Source of the DNA: Ectothiorhodospiraceae bacterium
GTDB taxonomy: Bacteria; Pseudomonadota; Gammaproteobacteria; Nitrococcales; Aquisalimonadaceae
Reading direction: 5' to 3'
Assembly (NCBI GenBank): GCA_007130525.1
Contig: SLSJ01000259.1
Location: 1 to 36,488 of the forward strand
Length of the DNA stretch: 36,488 nt
A program made the position numbers and the translations under genes. Shown in pieces: positions 9,472-19,402 of this stretch (positions are counted from its first letter, which is position 1; each line of letters begins with the position of its first letter). The notes under the pieces are model-generated. The model had not been told where the DNA came from. It worked only from the letters and a program-made list of their open reading frames with translations, and did not search any database.

Positions 9472-10838
9472 CTGTATCCCATATCCTGGTCGTTGATGAC
9501 GAGCCCGATATCCGCACCCTGGTGCAGGAGATCCTCGAGGACGAGGATTACACCGTCCAGGTGGCCGAGGACGCAGCGAGCGCGAGGCAGGCCCTGCGGA
9601 TACGTCGACCCGATCTGGTGCTGCTGGATATCTGGATGCCCGACCTGGACGGCATCTCACTGCTCAAGGAATGGTCGGAGGGGCCGGGTCTGCCATGCCC
9701 GGTGGTCATGATTTCCGGTCACGGAAACGTGGAAACCGCGGTGGAGGCAACGCGCCTGGGCGCCTACGACTTCATCGAGAAACCGCTGTCACTGGCGAAG
9801 CTCCTGCTGGTGGTCGAGCGCGCCCTGGACGCCGATCGACTGCGGCGTGAAAACCTGGGGCTGCGCGAGCAGGCGGGTGCCCTGATCGAGCCGGTTGCCG
9901 TCAGTCGCACCATGCGCGGACTGCACGAACAGGTGCATCGCATCGCCAGCCATGACACCTGGGTGCTGATCGTCGGCGAGGCTGGCAGCGGCAAGCGCAC
10001 CTATGGCCGCTACCTGCACCGGTGCAGTGGGCGTCGTGACGGTCCTTTCGTCGAAGTTTCGGCGGGATCCATCGCCGGCACCGGGGCTGCCCAGGAACTT
10101 TTCGGTAGCGAAGAGGGCGGACGCCTGGTCTATGGACGACTGGAGCAGGCCAACAACGGCAGCCTGTTTGTCGACGAGGTGGCGGATCTGGATCTGCCGG
10201 CTCAGGCTCGTCTGCTCAGTGCCCTGAACACCCAGGCCTTTCACCGGGTGGGTGGAGCGGAACCGGTTCAGGTGGACGTGCGTGTGCTGGCGGCAACGCG
10301 GATGGACCTGGAACAGGAAGTCCTGGAAGGCCGCTTCCGGGAAGACCTGTATTACCATCTGAACGTGTTGCCCCTGCGTATTCCGCCGCTGCGGGAGCAT
10401 GTCGAGGATGTGCCGGCGCTGCTGGATTTCTATCTCCAGCACTATCTTGCCCAGGAGGGGCTGTCGGCACGGCGTTTCACTTCCGGGGCAATATCCCGAC
10501 TCTCCCAGTATCATTGGCCGGGCAACGTGCGGGAGCTGAAGAATCTGGTGCAACGCCTGCTGATTCTCGGCGAAGGGGCGGAGATAGAGAACGCGGAGGT
10601 TGAGGCCGCACTGGGGGGTGCGGTGGGGCGCGGTGCATCGTCCCTGCCGTCGGGCCTCGCTATGCCGTTCGATCGTCCATTGCGGGAGGCGCGAGAGGAA
10701 TTCGAGCGGCGTTACCTGCAACACCAGTTACGCGAGGCCGGCGGCAGTGTCGGCGAACTCGCCAAGCTCGCGGGGATGGAGCGCACTCACCTGTATCGCA
10801 AACTCAAGGCGCTGGGCATTGACCCCAACGACTACTGA
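9468..10838 (+). CDS. ntrX: NtrX-like response regulator (REC, AAA+, Fis-type HTH)
   Basis: REC 'ILVVDDEPDIRTLVQEILEDEDY...DLVLLDIWMPDLDG', Walker A-like 'GEAGSGKRT', Walker B 'GSLFVDEVADL', C-terminal HTH 'SVGELAKLAGMERTHLYRKLKALGI'. ATGA overlap with ntrY. Confidence 0.92.
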   Translation: MTVSHILVVDDEPDIRTLVQEILEDEDYTVQVAEDAASARQALRIRRPDLVLLDIWMPDLDGISLLKEWSEGPGLPCPVVMISGHGNVETAVEATRLGAYDFIEKPLSLAKLLLVVERALDADRLRRENLGLREQAGALIEPVAVSRTMRGLHEQVHRIASHDTWVLIVGEAGSGKRTYGRYLHRCSGRRDGPFVEVSAGSIAGTGAAQELFGSEEGGRLVYGRLEQANNGSLFVDEVADLDLPAQARLLSALNTQAFHRVGGAEPVQVDVRVLAATRMDLEQEVLEGRFREDLYYHLNVLPLRIPPLREHVEDVPALLDFYLQHYLAQEGLSARRFTSGAISRLSQYHWPGNVRELKNLVQRLLILGEGAEIENAEVEAALGGAVGRGASSLPSGLAMPFDRPLREAREEFERRYLQHQLREAGGSVGELAKLAGMERTHLYRKLKALGIDPNDY

Positions 10839-10932
10839 TTTCCCCTGTCGTGCGCCCCGCGTGGTCCTCCCCTCAAGCGGGTGACGCCGCTCAGGGTCGG
10901 GCATTCATGACGAACGACACCAGGCCGCATTC

Positions 10933-12309
10933 ATGAAAATCATAATACTCGGGGCGGGACAGGTAGGTGGTTCGCTGGCCCAGAATCTGGCCAGCGAGGC
11001 GCACGACGTCACCTTGGTGGACATCAACAGACGGCTGCTGTCCGAACTGCAGGATCGGTTTGACCTGCGCACAGTCCACGGCAACGCCACGCACCCCCCG
11101 ATACTGATGCGCGCCGGTGCCGACGACGCCGACATGATCATAGCGGTTACCGCCAGCGATGAGGCCAACATGGTCGCCTGCCAGGTGGCGTACTCGCTGT
11201 TCCACACGCCCACCAAGATCGCCCGCGTGCGGGCCCAGGCGTACCTCAGTCATCCGCAGCTGTTTTCACCCGAGGCCATACCCATCGACGTGCTGATCAG
11301 TCCCGAGCAGCTGGTCACCCAGGACATCAAGCGGTTGATAGAGCATCCCGGTGCACTTCAGGTGCTGGACTTCGCCGGCGGCAAGGTCCGACTGGTGGGT
11401 GTGCGCGCGTACTACGGCGGCCCGCTTGTGGGTCATGAACTGCGTACATTGCGCGACCACATGCCCGGCGACCAGGCCCGGGTCGCGGCCATCTTTCGGC
11501 GGGGCAAGCCGCTGCTTCCGGAGGGCAGCACCGTAATCGAGGTCGGCGACGAAGTGTTCTTCGTTGCGGCGCGCAAGAATATCCGCGCCGTCATGGGTGA
11601 GCTGCGAAAGCTGGAGAAGCCGGTCAAGCGCATCATAATCGCGGGCGGCGGCAACATCGGGACGCGGCTCGCGCAATCGCTGGAAGCGCGCTACCAGGTG
11701 AAGATCATAGAGCGGTCCAAGGACAGGGCCCGAAATATCACCGAATACTTGCACAAGTCCATTGTGCTGCTCGGCGATGCCGCCGACGGCGAATTGCTGC
11801 TCGAGGAAAACGTCGAGAATACGGATGTTTTCTGTGCCCTGACCAACGACGACGAGTCCAACATTCTCTCCGGCATGCTCGCCAAGCGCATGGGCGCGCG
11901 CATGGTGATGGCACTGATCAACCGGCCCGCCTACGTGGACCTGGTTCAGGGAAGCGAGGATATCGACATCGCGGTTTCGCCGCAGCAGGCCACAATCGGT
12001 ACCTTGCTGGCCCATGTCCGGCGGGGTGACGTGGTCATGGTCCACAGCCTGCGCCGGGGTGCGGCCGAAGCCATAGAGGCCGTTGCCCATGGCAGCAGTG
12101 AGTCGTCGCGGGTAGTGGGCCGGGCAATCGAGGACATACCCCTGCCGCGCGGCACTACCATCGGCTGCATCGTGCGCGGCGACGAGGTTCTCATGGCCCA
12201 TCACGATACCGTGGTGCAGTCGGAGGACCATGTGATCCTGTTTCTGGTGGACAAGCGCAGGATTCGCGAAGTCGAGCGCCTGTTCCAGGTGGGTGTGACG
12301 TTCATCTGA
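10933..12309 (+). CDS. trkA: Trk potassium uptake system peripheral subunit TrkA
   Basis: '[30 protein letters not shown]' and second RCK domain '[19 protein letters not shown]'; 458 aa; followed by trkH. Confidence 0.97.
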   Translation: MKIIILGAGQVGGSLAQNLASEAHDVTLVDINRRLLSELQDRFDLRTVHGNATHPPILMRAGADDADMIIAVTASDEANMVACQVAYSLFHTPTKIARVRAQAYLSHPQLFSPEAIPIDVLISPEQLVTQDIKRLIEHPGALQVLDFAGGKVRLVGVRAYYGGPLVGHELRTLRDHMPGDQARVAAIFRRGKPLLPEGSTVIEVGDEVFFVAARKNIRAVMGELRKLEKPVKRIIIAGGGNIGTRLAQSLEARYQVKIIERSKDRARNITEYLHKSIVLLGDAADGELLLEENVENTDVFCALTNDDESNILSGMLAKRMGARMVMALINRPAYVDLVQGSEDIDIAVSPQQATIGTLLAHVRRGDVVMVHSLRRGAAEAIEAVAHGSSESSRVVGRAIEDIPLPRGTTIGCIVRGDEVLMAHHDTVVQSEDHVILFLVDKRRIREVERLFQVGVTFI

Positions 12310-12381
12310 GTTTGATCCGGGCAAGGGCTGGTCGATTCGAGCCACTGCGTCGGGAAGCGCGTTTCCAGAAGGATGCTGTAG

Positions 12382-13833
12382 ATGCACATGTCCGCGGTGC
12401 AACGGATCCTGGGGCTGCTGCTGGTCCTGTTCAGCAGCACCATGCTGCCGCCGGTGCTGGTGGCGCTCATATATGCCGATGGGGGGCTGGTTCCCTTCGC
12501 GGTGTCCTTCGTGGCCATCCTGGTCGCCGGCGGCCTGCTCTGGTTTCCGGTCCGCGACGATCAGCACGATCTGAGAATCCGGGACGGCTTTCTCATCGTG
12601 GTCCTGTTCTGGACCGTGCTCGGCCTGACTGGAGCACTCCCGCTGCTGCTCGCGGCCGACCCCTATGTGTCGATTACCGACGCCGTCTTCGAGAGCCTCT
12701 CCGGGCTGACCACCACCGGGGCCACGGTGCTCACCGGTATCGATGAACTACCGCATTCGATCCGCTTCTATCGCCAGCAACTGCAATGGCTGGGTGGTAT
12801 GGGCATCATCGTGCTGGCCGTGGCCATTCTGCCCATGCTGGGGGTTGGCGGCATGCAGCTATACCGGGCGGAGACGCCGGGCCCGGTCAAGGATGCCAAG
12901 CTCACGCCCCGGATTGCCGAAACCGCGAAGGCGCTCTGGTATATCTACCTGAGCCTGACCATCGCTTGTGCCATGGCCTACTGGTTCGCGGGAATGGGCC
13001 TGTTCGACGCCATCGGTCACAGCTTCTCCACCGTGGCCCTGGGCGGCTATTCCACCTATGACGCCAGCATGGGCCACTTCGAAAACCCGCTGATCTCCAT
13101 GATCTGCGTGGTCTTCATGCTGATTGCCGGAATCAACTTCGCCATGCATTTCGTGGCCTGGCGAAGTCGTTCAGCCAAGCACTACCTGCGCGATACGGAG
13201 GTGCGCTGGTTCATCGGCATCCTGATTACGGTCGGTGTGACGGTCACCGTCACCCTGATAGTCACAGACCACCTCGGTGGCTGGGGCGAGACGCTGCACC
13301 ACGCCATCTTCCAGGCGGTGTCCATCGGTACCACTGCCGGATTCTCCACCGCGGAGTTCGACCAGTGGCCGCTGTTCCTGCCCGTATTGCTGGTGATGAC
13401 GGCGTTCATTGGCGGCTGCGCTATGTCCACAGGTGGCGGCATCAAGGTGATCCGTTTCCTGCTATTGCTCAAGCAGGGTTACCGGGAGATTCTGCGCCTC
13501 GTACATCCCCAGGCGCAGGTGCTGGTCAAGGTTGGCGCCCGGGCGGTGGACGAGCGAGTGATCGATGCTGTCTGGGGGTTTTTTGCGGCCTATATCGCGC
13601 TGTTTGCGCTCATGTTGCTGATCCTGATGGCCACCGGCCTCGATCAGGTAACGGCGTTCTCCGCCGTGGCGGCAAACATCACCAATCTCGGCCCGGGCCT
13701 GGGTGGGGTAGCCAGCCACTACGGCGATATAAGTTCCCTGGCGAAGTGGGTCCTTATGTTCGCCATGCTGCTGGGGCGCCTGGAGGTATTCACCCTGCTG
13801 GTACTGTTCACGCCGGCATTCTGGCGGCGCTAA
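12382..13833 (+). CDS. trkH: Trk potassium uptake system membrane subunit TrkH
   Basis: 483 aa; 'ESLSGLTTTGATVLTGIDELPHSIRFYRQQLQWLGGMGIIVLAVAILPMLGVGGMQLYRAE' and 'GGCAMSTGGGIKVIRFLLLLKQ'. Confidence 0.97.
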   Translation: MHMSAVQRILGLLLVLFSSTMLPPVLVALIYADGGLVPFAVSFVAILVAGGLLWFPVRDDQHDLRIRDGFLIVVLFWTVLGLTGALPLLLAADPYVSITDAVFESLSGLTTTGATVLTGIDELPHSIRFYRQQLQWLGGMGIIVLAVAILPMLGVGGMQLYRAETPGPVKDAKLTPRIAETAKALWYIYLSLTIACAMAYWFAGMGLFDAIGHSFSTVALGGYSTYDASMGHFENPLISMICVVFMLIAGINFAMHFVAWRSRSAKHYLRDTEVRWFIGILITVGVTVTVTLIVTDHLGGWGETLHHAIFQAVSIGTTAGFSTAEFDQWPLFLPVLLVMTAFIGGCAMSTGGGIKVIRFLLLLKQGYREILRLVHPQAQVLVKVGARAVDERVIDAVWGFFAAYIALFALMLLILMATGLDQVTAFSAVAANITNLGPGLGGVASHYGDISSLAKWVLMFAMLLGRLEVFTLLVLFTPAFWRR

Positions 13834-13885
13834 CCGACCGGACACTGCCTGAAAAGTGATGTTGATCTCCCTTGCCCCTCGTCCC

Positions 13886-14068
13886 CCAGCCCGCATTTCT
13901 CGCCGCCCTTTTACTGCGGACGCCGATCCGCTCGCTGTGACGGGGCGTACTCCCTTTAGCCGGCTCGACGTAGTGTCAGCTACGCCTTCGCCGTCTTCCG
14001 GTCCGTGCCCCCGTCACAGCGGCATCTCGACGCCCTCGCGACGAACGGCGGTGAGATATGCGGGCTAG
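13886..14068 (-). repeat. MITE-like dispersed element, copy A (183 bp, opposite orientation to the 22457-22640 copy)
   Basis: Reverse complement of 22457-22640, about 92% identical by hand alignment (roughly 14 differences in 184). Ends ccagcccgcatttctcgccgcc ... ggcggtgagatatgcgggctag. Confidence 0.9.
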
Positions 14069-14078
14069 AATTCATCCT

Positions 14079-14396
14079 ATGCTCGAGCAACTCGAAAAAA
14101 TGCTGGCCGCCGGCCGGGACTCCGCCATGCTGCGCTTGACACTGGGCAACGGCTATCTGAAGGAGGGGCGGCCCGAGGAGGCGGTGCGGCACCTGCGTGA
14201 GGCCGTGCGCCAGCAGCCGGATTATTCTGCCGCCTGGAAGGCTCTGGGACGGGCGCTTGGGGAAGTTGGCGAGGTGGAGGAAGCTCTCTGCGCGTACGAC
14301 GATGGCATTCGGATTGCCCGGGAAAAAGGCGACCTGCAGGCCGCAAAGGAAATGGAGGTCTTTCGCCGCCGCCTTGAAAAGCGTCGCTCGGAGTAA
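14079..14396 (+). CDS. Small tetratricopeptide-repeat protein
   Basis: ~105 aa, TPR-like 'LTLGNGYLKEGRPEEAVRHLREAVRQQPDYSAAWKALGRALGEVGEVEEALCAYDDGIRIA'. The ORF-track start at 14058 lies inside the repeat; ATG 14079 (MLEQLEKML) preferred. Confidence 0.75.
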   Translation: MLEQLEKMLAAGRDSAMLRLTLGNGYLKEGRPEEAVRHLREAVRQQPDYSAAWKALGRALGEVGEVEEALCAYDDGIRIAREKGDLQAAKEMEVFRRRLEKRRSE

Positions 14397-14446
14397 GGAA
14401 TCCCGGCTGACCGGTGCGCGTGGCCACGGCGGCGGCGCATGGCGGC

Positions 14447-15409
14447 TCACGCCGACGCGTGCCTGGTCTTGTACGGATTCGGTTTGCCGTCGGGCTGCTG
14501 CCGGAAGCGCTTGTAGCTCCACTGGTACTGGTGCGGCGCCATACGCACGCACTGTTCGACGCCCTTATTGAGCGCGGCGGTGGCCACTGCCGCATCCGGG
14601 TCGTCGATACCCGCCGGCGCAGGCACCACATGCAGGCGGAAGCCGCGTCCCCAGGGCAGGCGTTCCATGAATGTGAACAACACCGGCGCTCCGGTTCTCG
14701 ATGCCATCTGGCAGAGCAGCGTCATGGTCTTTGCCTGCATGGCGAAAAACGGTGCGAAGTGGCCGCTGTCCTTCGGTTCCTGGTCCGGGAGAATACCCAC
14801 CAGTCCGCCTTCCTTCAGCGCCCGGTAGAGAGTGCGGATGCCATTGGGCGTGGCCGGTAGTGACCTTGCACCCGTGCGCTCCCGCACCTCAACCAGTAGC
14901 GGCTCCAGGTCACGCTGGCGGGGCGGCCGGTACAGGTTGTGGACACGGAAACGGCGATTGACGTAGAGGCTCACGAGCTCCCAGTTTCCAAGGTGCGGTC
15001 CGGCAAGCAGCAGGCCGCGGCCGGGCGGCCAATGGCTGGCGATCCTGTCCAGTGAGTCCGGGTTCACCACCAGCCTTTGCAGCCTTTTCTCGCCGCAATA
15101 CCAGACGATTCCTGTCTCCAGGAGCTGCTTGCCCATCTCCCGCAGGCTCGCGGTCGCCAGCCTGCGTCGCTGTGCAGACGGCATCTCGGGAAAGCACAGT
15201 GCGAGATTGGTATCGGTCACCCGCCGCAGCTCCGTCGGCAGCCAGGCCACCAACTGGCCAACCATGGCGCCCAGGCCATGCGCCACCGGCAGCGGCAGCA
15301 AGGCCAGGGTGCGGAGAATTCCGCGAAGTATTGCTGCTCGACTCAATGTCTTGCTCTCGTAAACGGCATCCCGGTATTGGCTGCTACTATTAAGGATGCG
15401 CCCGACCAT
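14447..15409 (-). CDS. Lipid A biosynthesis acyltransferase (LpxL/HtrB family)
   Basis: HX4E motif in 'GPHLGNWELVSLYV', 'LYRPPRQRDLEPLL', 'LKEGGLVGILPDQEPKDSGHFAPFFAMQAKTMTLLCQMASRTGAPV'. Start placed at M of 'MVGRILNSSSQY'. Confidence 0.9.
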   Translation of the reverse strand: MVGRILNSSSQYRDAVYESKTLSRAAILRGILRTLALLPLPVAHGLGAMVGQLVAWLPTELRRVTDTNLALCFPEMPSAQRRRLATASLREMGKQLLETGIVWYCGEKRLQRLVVNPDSLDRIASHWPPGRGLLLAGPHLGNWELVSLYVNRRFRVHNLYRPPRQRDLEPLLVEVRERTGARSLPATPNGIRTLYRALKEGGLVGILPDQEPKDSGHFAPFFAMQAKTMTLLCQMASRTGAPVLFTFMERLPWGRGFRLHVVPAPAGIDDPDAAVATAALNKGVEQCVRMAPHQYQWSYKRFRQQPDGKPNPYKTRHASA

Positions 15410-15645
15410 TCTCGCGGCTCCGATCCCGGAGGCCCCTGGTCGGTATACTCCCGCGCCGGTGTCGCGGGCGACCCGGATGCTGACCGGATGCCCGTGGTGC
15501 CGGCATGCGACCAGCATGGGAAGCTGACATATCGTGGCCGCGTGAACAAATCGGCGCTTCCTTGAGGTGAGCGGCAATTGTATCCATTTCGCACGCGCAG
15601 GTGGTCGACCCCGCACCGGCATGTGACAGAACAGGAGAGTGCCAG

Positions 15646-16188
15646 ATGACTTGGAACAAGCAGATGGAAGAAATGGTGAATTCCTGGACCGAGATGCAGC
15701 GCAAGCTCTGGGACAACTGGGTGGATTCGGTGAAGCGCTTTGGTGTCGATGCCCAGGGAGGCGGTGGTGACTGGCAGCAGGAGTACCAGCGGAACCTGGA
15801 GGCATGGGAAAAATCGGTGAAGGAAGCGCTTGAAGCGCAGTCGACGTGGGCCAGGAAACTGTCCGAGCAGGCCGGCTCTGACATGCAGGCGCCCGAGGCC
15901 ATGACGGAATGGACGTCCAAGCTGCAGGAGATGATGAAGGGCTGGACCGAGTCGCAGCAGCAACTCTGGACGGCGTGGTTCGAGAGCGTGCGCAGCATGG
16001 ATCCCGCCAAGGCAACGACGCAGTGGGAAAAGGAAGGCCGACAGGTCATGGAGGCCTGGCAGCAGGCGGCTGAACGGGCTCAGCAGACACTGCAGGAATG
16101 GAGCGCGAGCGTCCAGCGGATGGGTGAAAGCGCGGCGCCGAAGCCCTCCGGCGGTCGCGCCAAGCCGCAGGGCGGAAAGAAATCCTAG
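15646..16188 (+). CDS. Phasin-like (PHA granule-associated type) Trp-rich helical protein with two internal repeats
   Basis: 180 aa from 'MTWNKQMEEMVNSWTEMQRKLWDNWVDSVKRF'; amphipathic helical and Trp/Gln-rich with a basic tail 'KPSGGRAKPQGGKKS'. AGGAG upstream of ATG 15646. Confidence 0.65.
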   Translation: MTWNKQMEEMVNSWTEMQRKLWDNWVDSVKRFGVDAQGGGGDWQQEYQRNLEAWEKSVKEALEAQSTWARKLSEQAGSDMQAPEAMTEWTSKLQEMMKGWTESQQQLWTAWFESVRSMDPAKATTQWEKEGRQVMEAWQQAAERAQQTLQEWSASVQRMGESAAPKPSGGRAKPQGGKKS

Positions 16189-16209
16189 GTTTCGGGCCGG
16201 CACAAGCTA

Positions 16210-16254
16210 GCCGGGGCCGCGGCTGCGTCTCCTTGAAGCAGGTGCGGCCCCGGC
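16210..16254 (+). other. GC-rich perfect inverted repeat downstream of the phasin-like gene
   Basis: gccggggccgc (16210-16220) / gcggccccggc (16244-16254), 11/11 paired, no U-tract. Confidence 0.55.
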
Positions 16255-16383
16255 GATTCGGGCACGTGCGCGTTTCAGCCCCGGGAGTGGCTGCACTTGT
16301 CAGGCTGCGCCGTTGTCGCTCCGGAAATCTCTTGCCGGTCGCCAACGGCGCCGATCCGCCCGCACACCATCAATGCGCAAGAC

Positions 16384-16412
16384 AAAAAAAGCCGGCACAT
16401 CCGATGTGCCGG
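16384..16412 (-). terminator. Rho-independent terminator reading on the minus strand
   Basis: aaaaaaa-g-ccggcacat-ccg-atgtgccgg: perfect 9-bp stem with a 3-nt loop. On the minus strand it ends in a run of seven T. Confidence 0.75.
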
Positions 16413-16690
16413 TGTTTCAGCTCCACCTGGCTGTAGGTGATCCGCGCTGTGGTTCGTCCCTGAAGCGTTGCTGATCATCCCTGACCCCAGTCGCACCCAT
16501 CCCTGTTATTGTCGTTATTTCCGCCAACCCTGGCCGCGTATGCTCCCTGCATTCGGATGGTGAGTACAGATAATGCCACCGAACCGGTAAAAATTGAGTC
16601 AGTAAAAGACGATAGAATGTGTAGGAAGTTTCTGACTTACCTTCAGGCTCAATGCGATGCGGCTGCCGACGCCCTTGTCGCGGGGGGGCC

Positions 16691-17143
16691 ATGATCGCGT
16701 TGATCCAACGGGTTCTGACGGCTTCCGTGCACGTGGATGATGCTTGCGTTGCCGGCATCGATTCAGGATTGCTGGCACTGATCGGGGTGCAGCGGGGGGA
16801 TTCCGAGGCCAGCGCTCGTCGTCTGCTGGAACGGTTGCTCGGCTATCGGGTGTTCAACGACAGGGAGGGTCGCATGAACCTCTCCCTGCGCGACACCGGT
16901 GGGGGATTGCTGCTGGTTCCCCAGTTCACACTGGCGGCGGATACCCGCAAGGGCATGCGGCCCAGTTTCACGCCCGCGGCCGAATCCGGCGAGGCGCAGC
17001 GTCTGTTCGACTACCTGGCCGTGCAGGCTGCCGCCAGGCACGTGCCCGTGGGTGCCGGACGCTTCGGCGCTGACATGCGGGTGGAGCTGATCAACGACGG
17101 TCCGGTAACTTTCTGGCTGGAAGTCCCGGCGAATCGGGGATGA
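16691..17143 (+). CDS. dtd: D-aminoacyl-tRNA (D-Tyr-tRNA) deacylase
   Basis: '[17 protein letters not shown]', '[35 protein letters not shown]', C-terminal '[18 protein letters not shown]'. Confidence 0.96.
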   Translation: MIALIQRVLTASVHVDDACVAGIDSGLLALIGVQRGDSEASARRLLERLLGYRVFNDREGRMNLSLRDTGGGLLLVPQFTLAADTRKGMRPSFTPAAESGEAQRLFDYLAVQAAARHVPVGAGRFGADMRVELINDGPVTFWLEVPANRG

Positions 17144-17155
17144 TGGACGACGACC

Positions 17156-17185
17156 CGGCCCGGCACCGGGTCGGGTGCCGGGCCG
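17156..17185 (+). terminator. Strong hairpin after dtd, possible terminator or attenuating structure
   Basis: cggcccggcacc / ggtgccgggccg, 12-bp perfect stem with a 6-nt loop; only a weak T-rich tract follows (tgggtattcttgttg). Confidence 0.5.
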
Positions 17186-17284
17186 TGGGTATTCTTGTTG
17201 TTGGCGTTTTCATGATGCCGGCACGGACACCGGCTGTGCTATGATGCGCGTCCGTTTGCGAACAGTCACAGGGCACCCGAAGTC

Positions 17285-17878
17285 ATGGCCGAGCGTACTG
17301 GCGAGGTGGAGCGCAATACACTTGAAACCCGGGTTCACGTTCTGCTCAACCTGGATGGCACCGGTCGATCCGAGATCGACATCGGAGTGCCGTTCCTCGA
17401 GCACATGCTGGACCAGGTCGCCCGTCACGGGCTGATCGATCTTACCATCCGCGCCACCGGCGACACGCACATCGACGACCACCACACGGTGGAGGATGTG
17501 GGGATTACATTCGGCCAGGCTCTGGCCAGGGCTCTGGGCGACAAGAAGGGAATCCGTCGCTTCGGCCACGCGTACTGCCCCCTGGATGAGGCGCTCTCCC
17601 GCGTGGTGGTGGACTTCTCCGGGCGGCCCGGGCTCGAGTATCACGTGGACTACACCCGTGCCCAGGTCGGCGGTTTCGACGTCGACCTTTTCCGGGAGTT
17701 CTTCCAGGGCATGGTGAACCATGCTTTCATGACACTGCACGTGGACTGCATTCGCGGCCGCAACTCACATCACATGATCGAGACCGTATTCAAGGCAACC
17801 GGACGCGCGCTTCGGATGGCGGCCGAACCCGACCCACGCATGGCGGAGACACTGCCGTCCACCAAGGGCGCACTCTGA
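17285..17878 (+). CDS. hisB: Imidazoleglycerol-phosphate dehydratase
   Basis: '[47 protein letters not shown]' and '[29 protein letters not shown]'. Confidence 0.97.
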   Translation: MAERTGEVERNTLETRVHVLLNLDGTGRSEIDIGVPFLEHMLDQVARHGLIDLTIRATGDTHIDDHHTVEDVGITFGQALARALGDKKGIRRFGHAYCPLDEALSRVVVDFSGRPGLEYHVDYTRAQVGGFDVDLFREFFQGMVNHAFMTLHVDCIRGRNSHHMIETVFKATGRALRMAAEPDPRMAETLPSTKGAL

Positions 17879-17890
17879 AGCAGACGGTTC

Positions 17891-18562
17891 ATGGGCAGTA
17901 TCGCAGTCGTCGACTATGGCATGGGTAATCTGCGTTCCGTGGCCAAGGCCCTGGAGCATGTGGATGTTCGTGGCAGAGTGGAAGTAACACAGAACGCGGC
18001 GCGGATCCGGCGTGCCGATCGCGTGGTTTTCCCCGGGCAGGGAGCAATTCGGGACTGCATGGGTGAATTGCGGCGCCTTGAGCTTGACGAAGCCGTGCGC
18101 GAGGCAGCCCGCAACAAGCCGTTTCTGGGAATCTGCATGGGTATGCAGGCCCTGCTCGAGTTCAGTGACGAGAACGGTGGTGTCGAGTGTCTGGGGCTGC
18201 TCCCCGGGCGGGTGCGGCATTTTCGCGACGGGTTCGCCGAAGCGGGCGTGCCCGCGCCCGGTAAGGTGCCGCACATGGGCTGGAACGCGGTCCGGCAGAC
18301 GCGAACGCACCCGCTATGGGAAGGCATCGCCGACACCACGTCATTTTATTTCGTGCACAGTTATTTCGTGGAGCTGCTGCCCGATGACCTGACCGTGGGC
18401 GAAGCGGATTACGGTGTGACCTTTACCGCCGCTGTTGCGCAGGCGAATATATTCGCGGCACAGTTTCATCCCGAGAAGAGTCAACAAGCCGGTCTGGCAT
18501 TGCTGGCCAACTTCAGCCGCTGGGATGGCCAGATGCAGGTCCCGTTGGACCAGGCCCGTTAA
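17891..18562 (+). CDS. hisH: Imidazole glycerol phosphate synthase, glutaminase subunit
   Basis: '[21 protein letters not shown]', '[19 protein letters not shown]', '[20 protein letters not shown]'. Confidence 0.97.
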   Translation: MGSIAVVDYGMGNLRSVAKALEHVDVRGRVEVTQNAARIRRADRVVFPGQGAIRDCMGELRRLELDEAVREAARNKPFLGICMGMQALLEFSDENGGVECLGLLPGRVRHFRDGFAEAGVPAPGKVPHMGWNAVRQTRTHPLWEGIADTTSFYFVHSYFVELLPDDLTVGEADYGVTFTAAVAQANIFAAQFHPEKSQQAGLALLANFSRWDGQMQVPLDQAR

Positions 18563-18592
18563 AGGCAAACAACACGTGCGCGAGACGAACTT

Positions 18593-19333
18593 ATGCTCCT
18601 GATCCCCGCCATTGACCTCAAAGACGGCAGATGTGTCCGACTTCGCCAGGGCAACATGGACCAGGAGACCGTGTTCTCCGATGATCCACTGGCCATTGCC
18701 CAGCGCTGGATCGATGCCGGCAGCAGCCGGATCCACATCGTTGATCTGGACGGGGCGGTGCAGGGATTCCCGGTCAATGCCGACATAATCGGGCGCATCG
18801 CCGAGGCGTTCCCGGGGGTCGAGATACAGGTGGGTGGCGGCATCCGCGGCTTCGATACCATCCAGACATATCTGGATGTGGGCGTGGATTACGTCATCAT
18901 CGGAACCCAGGCTGTCAGGGCTCCGCACTTTGTCGATGACGCCTGCCTCGAATTCCCCGGCCACATCATCGGCGGCCTGGACGCCCGTGAGGGCAAGGTG
19001 GCCGTGGAAGGGTGGTCGAAGCTGTCCCGGCATGACGCCGTGGACATGGCGAAGCGTTTCGAGGAAGCCGGCGTCGAGGCACTGGTGTTCACGGATATCG
19101 GTCGTGACGGAATGATGCTTGGCGTCAACACGGGTGAAACCCGGAGTCTCGCGAAACAGGTGAACATTCCGGTGATCGCCTCCGGCGGAGTCTCCACACT
19201 GGACGACGTGCGCGACCTCTGTGATGCAGCCGGCGACGGCGTTTCCGGCGCCATCGTCGGCCGTGCGCTTTACGAGGGAAAACTCGATCTCCGCGAGGCC
19301 CAGAAAATTGCCAATGGTCTGTGTGCGTCCTGA
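18593..19333 (+). CDS. hisA: ProFAR isomerase
   Basis: '[39 protein letters not shown]', 'IQVGGGIR', '[16 protein letters not shown]'. Confidence 0.97.
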   Translation: MLLIPAIDLKDGRCVRLRQGNMDQETVFSDDPLAIAQRWIDAGSSRIHIVDLDGAVQGFPVNADIIGRIAEAFPGVEIQVGGGIRGFDTIQTYLDVGVDYVIIGTQAVRAPHFVDDACLEFPGHIIGGLDAREGKVAVEGWSKLSRHDAVDMAKRFEEAGVEALVFTDIGRDGMMLGVNTGETRSLAKQVNIPVIASGGVSTLDDVRDLCDAAGDGVSGAIVGRALYEGKLDLREAQKIANGLCAS

Positions 19334-19402
19334 CGATCCGGCCACCGTGTATTCGCATGCATCGGCGCCCGCCGGCGCCCGCGCCCCGGGTTCCCGGTTC
19401 CC

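Noticed and set aside
11266-12567. 433-aa minus-strand ORF opposite trkA
   Set aside because: Antisense shadow ORF; trkA has both RCK domains intact in the plus frame.
13980-14631. Minus-strand ORFs spanning repeat copy A and the TPR gene (190 and 184 aa)
   Set aside because: They read partly through the dispersed repeat ('SPHISPPF...' peptide) and lack domain signatures. The shared peptide reflects the DNA repeat, not a protein family.
16559-16694. Short plus-strand ORF '[45 protein letters not shown]' just before dtd
   Set aside because: Only about 45 codons from the second ATG, overlaps the dtd start, no known family and no clear ribosome-binding site; retained only as part of the orphan-terminator region.
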